44,064 nucleotides of DNA from Planctomycetota bacterium. Lineage in GTDB: Bacteria; Planctomycetota; SZUA-567; H5-PLA8. Made by a program: the position numbers and the translations under genes. Where the stretch lies: contig JAPLOD010000705.1 in the NCBI GenBank assembly GCA_026692735.1, positions 1-44,064 of the forward strand. The letters run 5' to 3'. Every line of letters begins with the position of its first letter. The first letter of the stretch is position 1. Positions 9,298-18,819 of this stretch are shown here, in pieces. A model generated the notes under the pieces. The model did no database searches. It was not told the origin of the DNA and saw nothing but the letters and a program-made list of their open reading frames with translations.

Positions 9298-10608
9298 ATG
9301 AGAGCCCATGCGTCTGTAGTGTGTGCCGCGGTGCTGGTCTGTGCTGCGTTAGCTCGGGCCGGCGAAGAGGGCGGACCCGCAACGGAGGGTGCCAAGATGA
9401 CACACTGGAACGTCCGCGATTTCGGAGCGAAAGGCGATGGCGCGACGGACGACACGGCGGCGTTCCAGGGCGCCTTGGACGCCGCTCGCAAAGGGGGCGG
9501 CGGCATCGTGTTCGCGCCCGCGGGGAAGTACCTCTTCAAGGGCAACCTGAAGGTGCCAAGCGCTGTCACGCTCGAAGGCACGTTCCGTTCCGTGCCCGCT
9601 CACAACGGCATCCGCGACAAGGGCCTGCCCAAGCCCGGCGACGATGGCACGACGCTGCTTGTGACGGCCGGCAGAGGCCAGGAGACTGGCGAGCCGTTCC
9701 TGAGCCTGACGACGAACAGCACCGTCAAGGGCCTCGTCATCTACTATCCGGATCAGGACCCGAAGGCCACGCCGGTGGCCTATCCGTGGGCGATCGCCAT
9801 GCGCGGGAAGAACCCGGCGGTGCTGGATGTCGAGTTGCTCAACCCGTACCAGGGCATTGATGCGACGGAGAACGAGCGCCACAACATCCGCAACGTCCAC
9901 GGCCAGCCGCTGCGGCGCGGGATCGTCGTGGACCAGGTCTACGACATCGGACGCATCGAAGACGTGCACTTCAACCCGTGGTGGTCGTGCTCCGAAGCCG
10001 TCGTGAAGTTCATGGTCACCGAAGGCGAGGCGTTCATCCTCGGCAAGACGGACTGGGAGTACATGGTCAACTGCTTCAGCATCATCTACAAGACGGGCTT
10101 CCGCTTCACGCAGTTCAAGCATGGGCCGGGCAACGTGGACCTGACGCAGTGCGGCCACGACATCGCGCCCTGCGTCGTGCGCGTGGAACATTCCCAGCCG
10201 CACGCCGGCATCGCGTTCAACAACTGCCAGATGATGGGCACCGTGGAAGTCCTGCCGACCAACGAGGGGCCGGTGAAGTTCAGCAACTGCGGCTTCTGGG
10301 GCGTCTCTCCCGGCGATTTCCAGAACCCGGGCACGACGTCCACGGCCATCCTCGCTGGCTCGGGTCACGTGACCTTCAACGGCTGCCATTTCACGTGGTG
10401 GGACAAGAAGAATGAGAACGCGCCGTGCATCCGCGCCAGATGCGAAGGGCTGACGGTCATGGCCTGTGACTTCATGGACCCCAAGCCGCAACTGGAGATT
10501 GATGCCGCCGTCAAAGCCTGCATCATCGTCGGCAACCGTTTCCGCCACGGCGCGAAGATCGCGAACAAGGCCGAAGGGGCGCAGATCGGGTTGAACGTGG
10601 AAAAGTGA
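9298..10608 (+). CDS. Secreted right-handed beta-helix (pectate-lyase-3-like) protein
   Basis: Signal peptide MRAHASVVCAAVLVCAALARAGEE, then WNVRDFGAKGDGATDDTAAFQGALDAARKGGGGIVFAPAGKYLFKGNL, the typical N-terminus of this family. Confidence 0.85.
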   Translation: MRAHASVVCAAVLVCAALARAGEEGGPATEGAKMTHWNVRDFGAKGDGATDDTAAFQGALDAARKGGGGIVFAPAGKYLFKGNLKVPSAVTLEGTFRSVPAHNGIRDKGLPKPGDDGTTLLVTAGRGQETGEPFLSLTTNSTVKGLVIYYPDQDPKATPVAYPWAIAMRGKNPAVLDVELLNPYQGIDATENERHNIRNVHGQPLRRGIVVDQVYDIGRIEDVHFNPWWSCSEAVVKFMVTEGEAFILGKTDWEYMVNCFSIIYKTGFRFTQFKHGPGNVDLTQCGHDIAPCVVRVEHSQPHAGIAFNNCQMMGTVEVLPTNEGPVKFSNCGFWGVSPGDFQNPGTTSTAILAGSGHVTFNGCHFTWWDKKNENAPCIRARCEGLTVMACDFMDPKPQLEIDAAVKACIIVGNRFRHGAKIANKAEGAQIGLNVEK

Positions 10609-10740
10609 GGCAAGGCGGCATCGCGTCTCGGTCTCTCGAGATGGCTGTGGCTTGTCTGGGATTTGGCGGTTGGCGCGCGGGATTTGCCCGCTAAGGTAGA
10701 GCCGTTCTTCTCGGCCAGGAATGGCATCAAGGGGGAACTC

Positions 10741-11505
10741 ATGAACTACTGTCGCATCATCCCGTGTCTGGACGTCAAGCACGGCCGCCTGGTCAAGGGC
10801 GTGAACTTCGTCAATATCAAGGACGTCGGCGACCCGGCGGAGAACGGCGCGGCCTACAGCGCCGCCGGCGCGGATGAACTGGTCTTCCTGGACATCACAG
10901 CGACCATCGAGGGGCGCACGACGATGATTGAGGCGGTCAAGCGCACCGTCCAGCGCATCAACATCCCGCTCACCGTCGGCGGCGGCATCGGCAGCATCGC
11001 CGACATGCAGGCCCTCTTCGACGTGGGTGTCTCGAAAGTCTCGGTGAACACGGCGGCGGTGAAGCGTCCGGAACTGGTGAAGGAAGCCGCCGCGAAGTTC
11101 GGGAGCGGGAAGATCACCGTCGCGATTGACACGCGCAAGAACGCCAAGATGCCGTCGGGCTTCGAAGTCGTCGTCCGCGGCGGGACCGCAGGCGCGGGGA
11201 TTGACGCCGTGGAGTGGGCCAGGAAGGTCGAGGTGCTTGGCGCCGGCGCAATTCTGCCGACGAGCATGGACACCGACGGCACGCTGTCCGGCTACGATAT
11301 CCCGATGACGCGCGCCATCGCGGACGCCGTGAAGGTGCCCGTGATCGCGTCGGGCGGCGCGGGCACGCTGGAGCATCTCTATGCGGCGGTGACGGAAGGC
11401 CACGCGGACGCGGTGCTGGTGGCGTCAATCGCGCACTTCGGCACGTTCACCATCCGGCAGATGAAAGAGTACCTGCAGGGCAAGGGCATCCCCGTGCGGC
11501 TGTAG
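10741..11505 (+). CDS. hisF: Imidazole glycerol phosphate synthase subunit HisF
   Basis: IIPCLDVKHGRLVKGVNF, DPAENGAAYSAAGADELVFLDITA, PLTVGGGIGSIADM, EVVVRGGT, SMDTDGTLSGYD, PVIASGGAG. AGGGGGAACTC before the ATG. Confidence 0.95.
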   Translation: MNYCRIIPCLDVKHGRLVKGVNFVNIKDVGDPAENGAAYSAAGADELVFLDITATIEGRTTMIEAVKRTVQRINIPLTVGGGIGSIADMQALFDVGVSKVSVNTAAVKRPELVKEAAAKFGSGKITVAIDTRKNAKMPSGFEVVVRGGTAGAGIDAVEWARKVEVLGAGAILPTSMDTDGTLSGYDIPMTRAIADAVKVPVIASGGAGTLEHLYAAVTEGHADAVLVASIAHFGTFTIRQMKEYLQGKGIPVRL

Positions 11506-11517
11506 GCTGGCGCAGCG

Positions 11518-12345
11518 TCACAGTCCCACGCCGACATTGAGCGCGAACGGGACGGTCACCTTCTTCATGTCCGTCCAGTAGGTGATCACGATCCGGGCCG
11601 CGTCGGCCTTCGCCTTCAAGTTGTACTCCCAGGTGATCGTGACATTGTTCATGAAGCCCATACGCGACGTGGACCCGCGCCGGCCTTCTATCTTCTTGCC
11701 GGCGGCGTCTTGGAACTGGATGTCCGCGACGCTGCTGAGGTCCTGTTTGGCTTCCAGCGTGATGCAAAACGCCGCCTCGTCGCCACCCCATTCAGGCTTG
11801 CCAACCTTCGTGATAGTGAACGGGATCGGGCCGGCCGCGACCTTCGTGTCAGCCTTGAGCGCCACGTTCTCCGCAGCGAAGTCCTTCTTCTGGGTAGCGA
11901 TCTGGAAGACGAGTTCGCCTGCCACGGCCAGCTTGGTGGCTCCCTGCGCCGGCACGCCGGGCGCGCGCACGTCGGTCGTGCACTGCTTGCCGTCCTCGCT
12001 GAAGTTGGGCATCATCTCAAAACCCGCCTTGTCGGACATGAAGCGGCCCTTGCCGTCGGACTTCGTGAGGTCCTTGCCCTTGTCGTCCGCGAACGACGTC
12101 ACCTTGCTTGCGTCCCTGTCGAAGGATACCAGGCCGCCTTGAGGCACCGTCACGAGGAGCGCCAGCGTGGTGCCGGAAAACCAGTTGAAGGCGCGCAGCT
12201 TGTCATTGCCGCCCGGAGATGGCTTGACGATGCGCAGGCCCTGAGCCTCGACCGTCGCTCCCGCCGGGCCGCTCTCGCCCGCCGCGATCCCCCATGTGTT
12301 CAGACCGGCCAGCGCCAGTAACGTTGCGAAGAGCTGTGCCCGCAT
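11518..12345 (-). CDS. Hypothetical secreted protein
   Basis: 275 aa, signal-peptide-like MRAQLFATLLALAGLNTWGIAAG; AGGGAGGGTGAGC upstream. No family recognised. Confidence 0.65.
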   Translation of the reverse strand: MRAQLFATLLALAGLNTWGIAAGESGPAGATVEAQGLRIVKPSPGGNDKLRAFNWFSGTTLALLVTVPQGGLVSFDRDASKVTSFADDKGKDLTKSDGKGRFMSDKAGFEMMPNFSEDGKQCTTDVRAPGVPAQGATKLAVAGELVFQIATQKKDFAAENVALKADTKVAAGPIPFTITKVGKPEWGGDEAAFCITLEAKQDLSSVADIQFQDAAGKKIEGRRGSTSRMGFMNNVTITWEYNLKAKADAARIVITYWTDMKKVTVPFALNVGVGL

Positions 12346-12422
12346 GTGCTCACCCTCCCTTGCCGACGACCGAGTCTCAGAACGATGAGTTCAGGCTGAA
12401 GGTTACAGACTGCAGGCCCGTT

Positions 12423-12457
12423 GCCAAGAGCCGATAGCCAAGAGCCAAGAGCCGCCA
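12423..12457. repeat. Heptamer array C: GCCAAGA GCCGATA GCCAAGA GCCAAGA GCCGCCA
   Basis: Direct reading, 5 units of period 7, between divergent genes. Confidence 0.9.
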
Positions 12458-12532
12458 CTCCGCACTTCCAAACACCCGCGACTCAGTGTACACAGTTCTG
12501 CGGATCGTCCCGTTCAACCAAGGAGGCCCGCC

Positions 12533-13357
12533 ATGCGCATTATTGATCCGCACGTCCACATGTACAGCCGCACCACCGATGACTACGAGACGATGATTCT
12601 GCACGGCATCGAATGCGTGGTGGAGCCCTCCTTCTGGATCGGCAACGACCGCAAGTACGCCGGCACGTTCTTCGACTACTTCAACCACATGAGCGAATGG
12701 GAACCCAACAACCGCGCGCCCAAGCGTGGGATGAAGCATTTCTGCATGATCTCGGTCAACCCCAAGGAAGCCGAGCAACTGGAGATGGCGCGGGAGGTCA
12801 TCGCCGGGATGATGCCGTTCCTCGACCGCCCGACAGTGGTCGGCATCGGCGAGGTCGGCTTCAACAACATCACGAAGAACGAGGAGACCATCCTGCGCGA
12901 GCAACTGCAGATCGCCAAGGACCGCGCTCTGCCCGTGATCGTGCACACGCCGCACAACAACAAGCTTGAAGGCACGCTCCGCATCATCGCCATCTGCAAG
13001 GAAATGGGGATGAAGCCCGAGCTGATTGACATTGACCACAATACCGAAGAGACCATCCAGCACGCCCTCGACGGCGGCTTCTACGCCGGCATCACCATGT
13101 ACCCGCGGACCAAGTGCACGCCGCAGCGCGCCCGCGACATGGTGGAACGCTTCGGCATTGAACGGGTGCTGCTCAATAGCTCCGCCGACTGGGAGACCTC
13201 CGATCCGCTGGCCATGCCCAAGGCCGCGCACCTGATGCTGCAGACCGGCTTCTCGCGCAGGCAGGTCCGCCGCGTGGTGTGGGAGACGCCCTATGAGTTC
13301 CTCTCGCAGTCGCCGAAGTTCAAGGCCGTGATGGAACCAATCTACAAGGACGTGTGA
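12533..13357 (+). CDS. TatD-like metal-dependent hydrolase
   Basis: MRIIDPHVHMYSRT, VVGIGEVGFN, REQLQIAKDRALPVIVHTPH, DIDHNTEETI, RVLLNSSADW. AAGGAGG upstream. Confidence 0.88.
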   Translation: MRIIDPHVHMYSRTTDDYETMILHGIECVVEPSFWIGNDRKYAGTFFDYFNHMSEWEPNNRAPKRGMKHFCMISVNPKEAEQLEMAREVIAGMMPFLDRPTVVGIGEVGFNNITKNEETILREQLQIAKDRALPVIVHTPHNNKLEGTLRIIAICKEMGMKPELIDIDHNTEETIQHALDGGFYAGITMYPRTKCTPQRARDMVERFGIERVLLNSSADWETSDPLAMPKAAHLMLQTGFSRRQVRRVVWETPYEFLSQSPKFKAVMEPIYKDV

Positions 13358-13376
13358 TCGCCGGAAAGGAGACCCG

Positions 13377-14474
13377 ATTCCCGCAGAACTGCTCTTCGCC
13401 CGCTACCAACCCGTAGACCTCGAACCGAAGAACTCCATCGGCGCCAAATGGACTCGGATGCTCGACAAGCTGCCCCTGAAGTCCATCGTCGAGAAGAAAC
13501 GCACGGCCATCAAGCTGCACCTCGGCGGCGGCACCGGCTTCACCACCGTGCATCCCTTCTTCGTGCGCAAGCTGGTCGAGAAGGTGAAGGCCGCGGGCGC
13601 GCGGGGAGTCTTCGTCACCGACACGCCCTGGGCCGTCTTCAGCGCTCACGAGCGCGGCTACAGTTCCGAGACGATCGGCTGCCCGCTGGTCGCGGCGACA
13701 GGTTCCGCGGACAAGTACTTCTACACGAAGCCGATCAAGCCGCCCTTCAAGGCGCTCAAGGAAGTCGAGCTTGCCGGCGAGATCGTGGATGCGGAGGCGC
13801 TGCTTGACGTCTCGCACGTCAAGGGGCACGGCGCCTGCGGCTTCGGCGGCGCGTCGAAGAACCTTTCCATGGGCTGCGTCAGCGGGCGCACGCGCGGCGT
13901 GATTCACTCATTGGAGGGCGGCCTGGACTGGAACCGCCGCAAGTGCACGCACTGCGGCAAGTGCGTGCGCAACTGCCCCAACAAGGCGATGTCGTTCAAC
14001 CAGAAGCGCGAGCTCAACATCTTCTTCCACAACTGCAAGCTCTGCCAGCACTGTTCGCTCATCTGCCCGCACAAGGCCATCCGCATCCTCGGCGGCGCGT
14101 ACCGCGACTTCCAGCACGGCATGGCGCTGGCGACGGCGAAGGTCCTGGAAGGCTTTGAGAAGAAGCACCGGCTCTTCATCAACTTCCTGACGAACATCAC
14201 GGTTTACTGCGACTGCTGGGGGATGAGCGGCCCGGCGATCGTGCCGGATATCGGCATTCTCGCGGGGCAGGACATCTGCGCCATTGAGCAGGCTTCGCTG
14301 GACATGATCCGGACCGAAGACCTCATCCCCGGCACGCTGCCCAAGGGCTGGAAGCTGCGCGGCCACGGCCACCTCTTCGCGCGCATCCACAGCAAGGACC
14401 CGCTCGTGGTGTTGGAGTTCCTCGAGAAGCTCAAGCAGGGCTCGCGGAAGTACAAGGTGACAGAGGTCATGTGA
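13377..14474 (+). CDS. DUF362-family protein with two 4Fe-4S ferredoxin motifs (start uncertain: ATT 13377 or ATG 13458)
   Basis: CTHCGKCVRNCP and CKLCQHCSLICPHKAI; KLHLGGGTGFTTVHPFFVRKLVEKVKAAGARGVFVTDT; HVKGHGACGFGGASKNLSMG is typical of DUF362. Confidence 0.85.
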   Translation: MPAELLFARYQPVDLEPKNSIGAKWTRMLDKLPLKSIVEKKRTAIKLHLGGGTGFTTVHPFFVRKLVEKVKAAGARGVFVTDTPWAVFSAHERGYSSETIGCPLVAATGSADKYFYTKPIKPPFKALKEVELAGEIVDAEALLDVSHVKGHGACGFGGASKNLSMGCVSGRTRGVIHSLEGGLDWNRRKCTHCGKCVRNCPNKAMSFNQKRELNIFFHNCKLCQHCSLICPHKAIRILGGAYRDFQHGMALATAKVLEGFEKKHRLFINFLTNITVYCDCWGMSGPAIVPDIGILAGQDICAIEQASLDMIRTEDLIPGTLPKGWKLRGHGHLFARIHSKDPLVVLEFLEKLKQGSRKYKVTEVM

Positions 14475-14973
14475 TTCGCGGCGCAGTCTTGCGCGCCGTC
14501 GACCTCGCGAGCGTCGCCTCGACGATCACCCCGGCGGCGACCACGACCGCCGTTCCGCACACGAGCGTCGTAAGCATCGAGCAGGACCAGTCGCGCGGCC
14601 ACAGCCATGGCATGGCGGGCAGGCCCAGCAGCATGACAAGGGATGCCATGATCCCCGCGGCAGGCAGTCTTCGCCGCAGCCCCCACTCGCGCCTCACGCA
14701 GCGTTCCGACAGAACGGCGATGTCGAAGAGGATCGCGCACCAGTAGACGGCGTTGCGCGCCAAGTCATGGCCGTTCCATCTGATGGGCGCGTCGGTGAAA
14801 CGCCGGTCTGGAAGGACCAGCCACATCAGCGGCCAGCCGTACTCGTCGTAGTAGTCGGTGAGTTCCCGCAGGTTCAGCCCCAGCAGCACGCCCGCCGCCA
14901 GCATGACGGCAATGGCCGTCACCAATGAGTACTGAAGTGGCCGATGGGTCCGCAGTTCCTCCATACCAGACAA
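14467..14973 (-). CDS. Hypothetical membrane protein (paralogous to the N-terminal part of the protein at 28939-29910)
   Basis: 168 aa with several hydrophobic segments; RPLQYSLVTAIAVMLAAGVLLGLNL...YGWPL. Confidence 0.6.
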   Translation of the reverse strand: MSGMEELRTHRPLQYSLVTAIAVMLAAGVLLGLNLRELTDYYDEYGWPLMWLVLPDRRFTDAPIRWNGHDLARNAVYWCAILFDIAVLSERCVRREWGLRRRLPAAGIMASLVMLLGLPAMPWLWPRDWSCSMLTTLVCGTAVVVAAGVIVEATLARSTARKTAPRIT

Positions 14974-15009
14974 TACGGTGCGGCAAGCCTTACGGTTCTG
15001 TCTTCACGC

Positions 15010-15783
15010 TCACTCGCTGGGCGTCCAGATCTTGTTATCGGGGTTGAACTCGGTCATCTTCTCGACGATCGCATGCGTCTCCGCGCCCAGGTCCGCCTCG
15101 AAGATAGTACCGTTGTTGTTGACCATGAAACACTTCTTCCCCGTCTTGCCGTATTCCGCGGGATAGGCGATCAGCGCATAGCCGAGCGTCATGTGGCCGT
15201 TCGCGATATAGTCTCTGGCGCCGCCGGTTGCCGCCGCGCCCTGCTTGGTCAGAATCTTGAAGCAATAGCCGGCCTTGGGCGTCGCTTTGCCGGGATTGCC
15301 TTCCGCGTTGGCGAAGGACTTGTCAATGAGCGCAAGGTCATTGGCACCCGCCTTCTGCTCCAACAGACTGTTGTCTCCTTTGAGGGCCTGCGAATATTCC
15401 AGGACGCCGTCGCCGTCGTAGTCGGTGCGGTGGTAGATCTCCTGTGCTTCGGCGTATGCCTTGCACGAGGCCGCCGCGGCCGATTCGTTGGCTGCCATTC
15501 GTGGCTTCGCCATGGCCGGGTTCTGGAGCAACTTGGCCTGGAACTGCTGGTCAATGCCCTGCAGCGCCGCAATGACCTCGGGGCTCTTGTCCGCACGCAT
15601 GCCGCCCAGGCCAACCAGCATGTCAACGAAGAGCGGCGTCAGTTCGGTGACCGCCGCCGCGCGAGCTTTGGCGTCCTCGGCCTTGAGTTCGGCCAGTTTC
15701 TTGCGTACGTCGGCATCCTCCAGCGTCCAGCCGGAAACGGCCAGTGTCAGCGACGCAACCATGATCCACGCGGACAGCTTCAT
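15010..15783 (-). CDS. DUF2950-like secreted protein
   Basis: AGYCFKILTKQGAAATGGARDYIANGHMTLGYALIAYPAEYGKTGKKCFMVNNNGTIFEADLG resembles the DUF2950 core. Signal peptide; GGAGG before ATG 15783. Confidence 0.75.
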   Translation of the reverse strand: MKLSAWIMVASLTLAVSGWTLEDADVRKKLAELKAEDAKARAAAVTELTPLFVDMLVGLGGMRADKSPEVIAALQGIDQQFQAKLLQNPAMAKPRMAANESAAAASCKAYAEAQEIYHRTDYDGDGVLEYSQALKGDNSLLEQKAGANDLALIDKSFANAEGNPGKATPKAGYCFKILTKQGAAATGGARDYIANGHMTLGYALIAYPAEYGKTGKKCFMVNNNGTIFEADLGAETHAIVEKMTEFNPDNKIWTPSE

Positions 15784-15888
15784 CGTTCTGCCTCCGGGAA
15801 AGGGGAAATGCTCCAAAAGGACGCCTGCCACGGTATCGCGCACAACGCGGCTGTAAAGAACCGGATGGAAACGCCGGGCTCCGGGCGC

Positions 15889-16209
15889 TCAGTGGCGGCC
15901 ATGCCTCTTGAACCCGATCCGGCCCCGCGGCGGCTTGGGCGGAGCCATCAGTTGCCGGATGGCATCAAAGACCACTTTGAACTGAGAGTCGTATCTCTGT
16001 TCCATCTCGTCGAGTTTGCGGGCGAGGTCCTGGTGCGTTGCCAGGATATGCCTCAAGCGGATGAATGCACGTACCACCTGCACACTGGCTTGCACGGCGG
16101 CAGGGCTATTGAGCACACTGGCAAGCATCACGGCACCGTGCTCGGTAAACGCGTGTGGGCGATAACGGACGTTGCGTTTGTATGCGGTCACAAATTGTGA
16201 CCGCATCAT
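15889..16209 (-). pseudogene. 3' fragment of an ORF6N-domain (phage/mobile-element-type) gene
   Basis: RSQFVTAYKRNVRYRPHAFTEHGAVMLASVLNSPAAVQASVQVVRAFIRLRHILATHQDLARKLDEMEQRYDSQFKVVFDAIRQLM corresponds to the C-terminal half of ORF6N proteins. The N-terminal half is missing and an in-frame TAA lies just upstream. Confidence 0.65.
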
Positions 16210-16252
16210 CCGTTACCTGCCGCTGCCCCGCGTGACATCATAGCCAGCGCTC

Positions 16253-17263
16253 TCAGGCTCCAGCTTTCTTTCTTCCCAGGAAGTAGAACGCCGCCGCAGC
16301 CATGTGCGCCTTCCTGGAGCGGCATGCAATGTAATCGAGGAACTTGACCGGCCACAGGACCCAGCCGGCCACGCAGCGGACACAGTTGAAGAGGTAGAAG
16401 TTCGAGAAGACCGAGGCTTTGAGCGTCGGCACGATGGCGACAAACGCGCTGCACGGCCCGCCGCACACGCCGGCATCAAGTTCGTCAAAGCCGCGCAGAG
16501 CATGGCGCAGGCCGTCGAGCGTCCAGCGCCAGCGGTCGAGCGGGTCGGGATGGGTCGGGAAGAGGAAGGGCACGGTGACGTAGACATGCCCGCCGGGCTT
16601 GACCACGCGCGCGATCTCGTCCAGACATGTGTGCGCATCGGCCACATGTTCGAGCACGCTGGTGCAGATGACGCCATCCACGGAAGCGTCAGCGAAGGGC
16701 AGGCGGTGCATGTCGGCGAGGAGGAGTGTGCTCTTGGCTCTTGGCTGTTGGCTGTTGGCTCTTGGCTCTTGGTTTCCGGCGCCTGTGTGCTCAATTTTGC
16801 ATTTTTCATTTTGTATGTTGAATTGTGGAAGCACGAGATCCACGTTGACGACATGTTCGCCCCACGCGGTGTCTTTGGAGCCAAGGTTGAGCACCAGGCC
16901 GCCGGCCATCGCTTCCTTCACGCGCGCGGTGCGGCGGCGGGCGCCCGGATCGCAGATGGGATTGGGCGGCAGCAAGGCGCGGAAGAAACGGCTCCCCCGC
17001 ACGGCCTGGTGAGCGTCGTGGAAAGCGGCGAGACTCGCCTGGATCTCCGTCGCGCGGCTGGGCGGCCAGAGCCTGGGGACGCCGTTCTGGATAGGGAACG
17101 TGGCCGCACAGGCCGCGCAGCGCAGGGAGGTGGCAGCTTCCGCCCCGCAATCCGGCGGAATGCGAGACAAAGGCCTTCGGCAATCAGGACAGACGAGGAG
17201 ACTTTCGATTATGGCCCGACGGCCCGCTGGCTCAGCCTGTGCCTCTTGGGTTCCACCCGCCAC
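16253..17263 (-). CDS. Class I SAM-dependent methyltransferase with N-terminal zinc-ribbon (Trm112-like) segment
   Basis: CPDCRRPL...CAACAATFPIQNGVPRL; GLVLNLGSKDT; NVDL; DMHRLPFADASVDGVICTSVLEHV; EIARVVKPGGHVYVTVPF. Confidence 0.85.
   Translation of the reverse strand: MAGGTQEAQAEPAGRRAIIESLLVCPDCRRPLSRIPPDCGAEAATSLRCAACAATFPIQNGVPRLWPPSRATEIQASLAAFHDAHQAVRGSRFFRALLPPNPICDPGARRRTARVKEAMAGGLVLNLGSKDTAWGEHVVNVDLVLPQFNIQNEKCKIEHTGAGNQEPRANSQQPRAKSTLLLADMHRLPFADASVDGVICTSVLEHVADAHTCLDEIARVVKPGGHVYVTVPFLFPTHPDPLDRWRWTLDGLRHALRGFDELDAGVCGGPCSAFVAIVPTLKASVFSNFYLFNCVRCVAGWVLWPVKFLDYIACRSRKAHMAAAAFYFLGRKKAGA
16734..16826. repeat. Heptamer arrays D inside the methyltransferase gene: TTGGCTC TTGGCTG TTGGCTG TTGGCTC TTGGCTC TTGGTTT, then CAATTTT GCATTTT TCATTTT GTATGTT GAATTGT
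   Basis: Direct reading; 6 units at 16734-16775 and about 5 degenerate units at 16792-16826. Confidence 0.9.
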
Positions 17264-17306
17264 TCGTCACCCGCCACTCGTTGTGGGGCAGGCGCCTCGC
17301 CTGCCC
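17256..17306. repeat. Heptamer array E (CCCGCCA CTCGTCA CCCGCCA CTCGTTG) followed by an 8-bp-stem hairpin GGGCAGGC-GCCTC-GCCTGCCC
   Basis: Direct reading at 17256-17283 and 17286-17306. Confidence 0.85.
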
Positions 17307-17355
17307 GCAGCAGGGACGGCTGCACCGCAAGCGCACCCGCCACCCGCGCCGCGCG

Positions 17356-18732
17356 TCAGAACTTCTCTTCGTTCGCCGTCCTGTTGCCGTTCACGCGCAC
17401 GACGGTAGTGCGGTTCACGCGCCGCTTGTCAGGGGAAACGGGCGGCGTCTCCAGCGAGCCGCGCTGCGGATGAAGGACGAAGGGAACATCCTGCTCGACC
17501 AGCCTGAACGTTCCCGTGGACGGCTGGCCTTCTTCCTGCTTCCAGTCGCCGCTGAAGCGCAAGTGCCACTTGCCCTGCACGAAGGCTCTGACCGTGATCT
17601 CGGACACATTGACGTCACGCTTGTGGCTGGCGGTCAGGGAGGGGCTGGCCACGCCCAGATCGCTGGTGAGGCCGGCGTGCACGAGCGAACCAGAGGTCAG
17701 CGTGAAGTCCTTAAGGGTGGTCGTCTCCCAGCGCAGGTCGGGGCTGAACTGCACTTCCGCCCGGCCACGCAACGCCACGTCCTGCAGCTCCCACGGCGTG
17801 CGCGTGCCGAAGAGGCTGTACAGCGCCTGCCAGAGCGGGCCGAAGTCGCCCGCGCCGCTGACCGGCGCCGGCTCGCCCCCGTAAACGAGCGTCCCGCCCT
17901 CGTCGAGGCAGACGGGATCGAGGTGCAGCTTGCGGCCGTCGGTGAAGCGTCCCTTCGCGTACATGTGGCCGGAAATGTCGCGCATGCCCGGCGGCAGCCA
18001 TTCGGGCCAGGGGAAGTGCCTGGCGTCGCTCTCCACCTGAAACTCGATCTTCGCCCGCTGGCCTGCTTCGTCCGGCGGCGGCAGGCTGGTGGCATCCAGG
18101 TAATCGGTGACGCGCGAGGCGAAACGCCAGAGCGGCTGGCGCGCGCCGGTCCTGGCGCCGTCGCGCTCCGCCAGCGGCGCCGGCGCCGCCAGGCGCGGTT
18201 CGAGCAGCAACTGGTACGTGCGGCTCTTGTCCGCATTGTGTTCGACATGCGTCTCGAAACTGAGCTCCTTGCCGAGGAACCCGCGCAGCAGGATCCGCTG
18301 CGGGCGGTTCTCGGCATCGGTTTCGACGGAGCCTTTGAGGGATTCCACCGGCGGAAAGACCTGCTGCTGCCGCGTGCCCGTGAACGCGCTGCCGGGCCCT
18401 TCGTCGCAGGCGAAGTTCAGCCGGCCATCGGACATGTGGAACGCCACGCGCCCGCTCGCGCCGCTCTTGATGGTGTCCACCTGCATCCAGCGCGGCCAGA
18501 GGTTCTCGCCGGCGCCCAGCAGTTTGTCGAGCCAGACGGGGAGCGCCTGCTCGGCGGCTCCGCCGGCCTTGGGCAGCCGGAACTCCAGGTTCCTGTAACC
18601 GACCTCGCCGTCACAGACGAACTTGCGCAAAGCGGTCGCCGGCTGCACCGCCAGCCGCAGCGCCGTGACCGTGCCTTCCGCGCCCAGGTCGCCGCTGAAC
18701 AAGGCCCGCACCAGAAGGCCGACGGGGTCCAA
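17356..18732 (-). CDS. C-terminal part of AsmA-like envelope protein, in frame with 18820-19443 but separated by a TAG
   Basis: 458 aa open frame. The reading frame continues upstream (DGRWVFTGDEIQINTRAIKAGNPFAAADQLDPVGLLVRALFSGDLGAEG) to the TAG at 18820-18822. Confidence 0.65.
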   Translation of the reverse strand: MDPVGLLVRALFSGDLGAEGTVTALRLAVQPATALRKFVCDGEVGYRNLEFRLPKAGGAAEQALPVWLDKLLGAGENLWPRWMQVDTIKSGASGRVAFHMSDGRLNFACDEGPGSAFTGTRQQQVFPPVESLKGSVETDAENRPQRILLRGFLGKELSFETHVEHNADKSRTYQLLLEPRLAAPAPLAERDGARTGARQPLWRFASRVTDYLDATSLPPPDEAGQRAKIEFQVESDARHFPWPEWLPPGMRDISGHMYAKGRFTDGRKLHLDPVCLDEGGTLVYGGEPAPVSGAGDFGPLWQALYSLFGTRTPWELQDVALRGRAEVQFSPDLRWETTTLKDFTLTSGSLVHAGLTSDLGVASPSLTASHKRDVNVSEITVRAFVQGKWHLRFSGDWKQEEGQPSTGTFRLVEQDVPFVLHPQRGSLETPPVSPDKRRVNRTTVVRVNGNRTANEEKF

Positions 18733-18819
18733 CTGGTCGGCCGCGGCGAAGGGATTGCCTGCCTTAATGGCGCGCGTGTTGATCTGGATCTCGTCGCCGG
18801 TGAAGACCCAGCGGCCGTC

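Noticed and set aside
9349-11403. 684-aa minus-strand ORF
   Set aside because: Antisense to the beta-helix gene and hisF.
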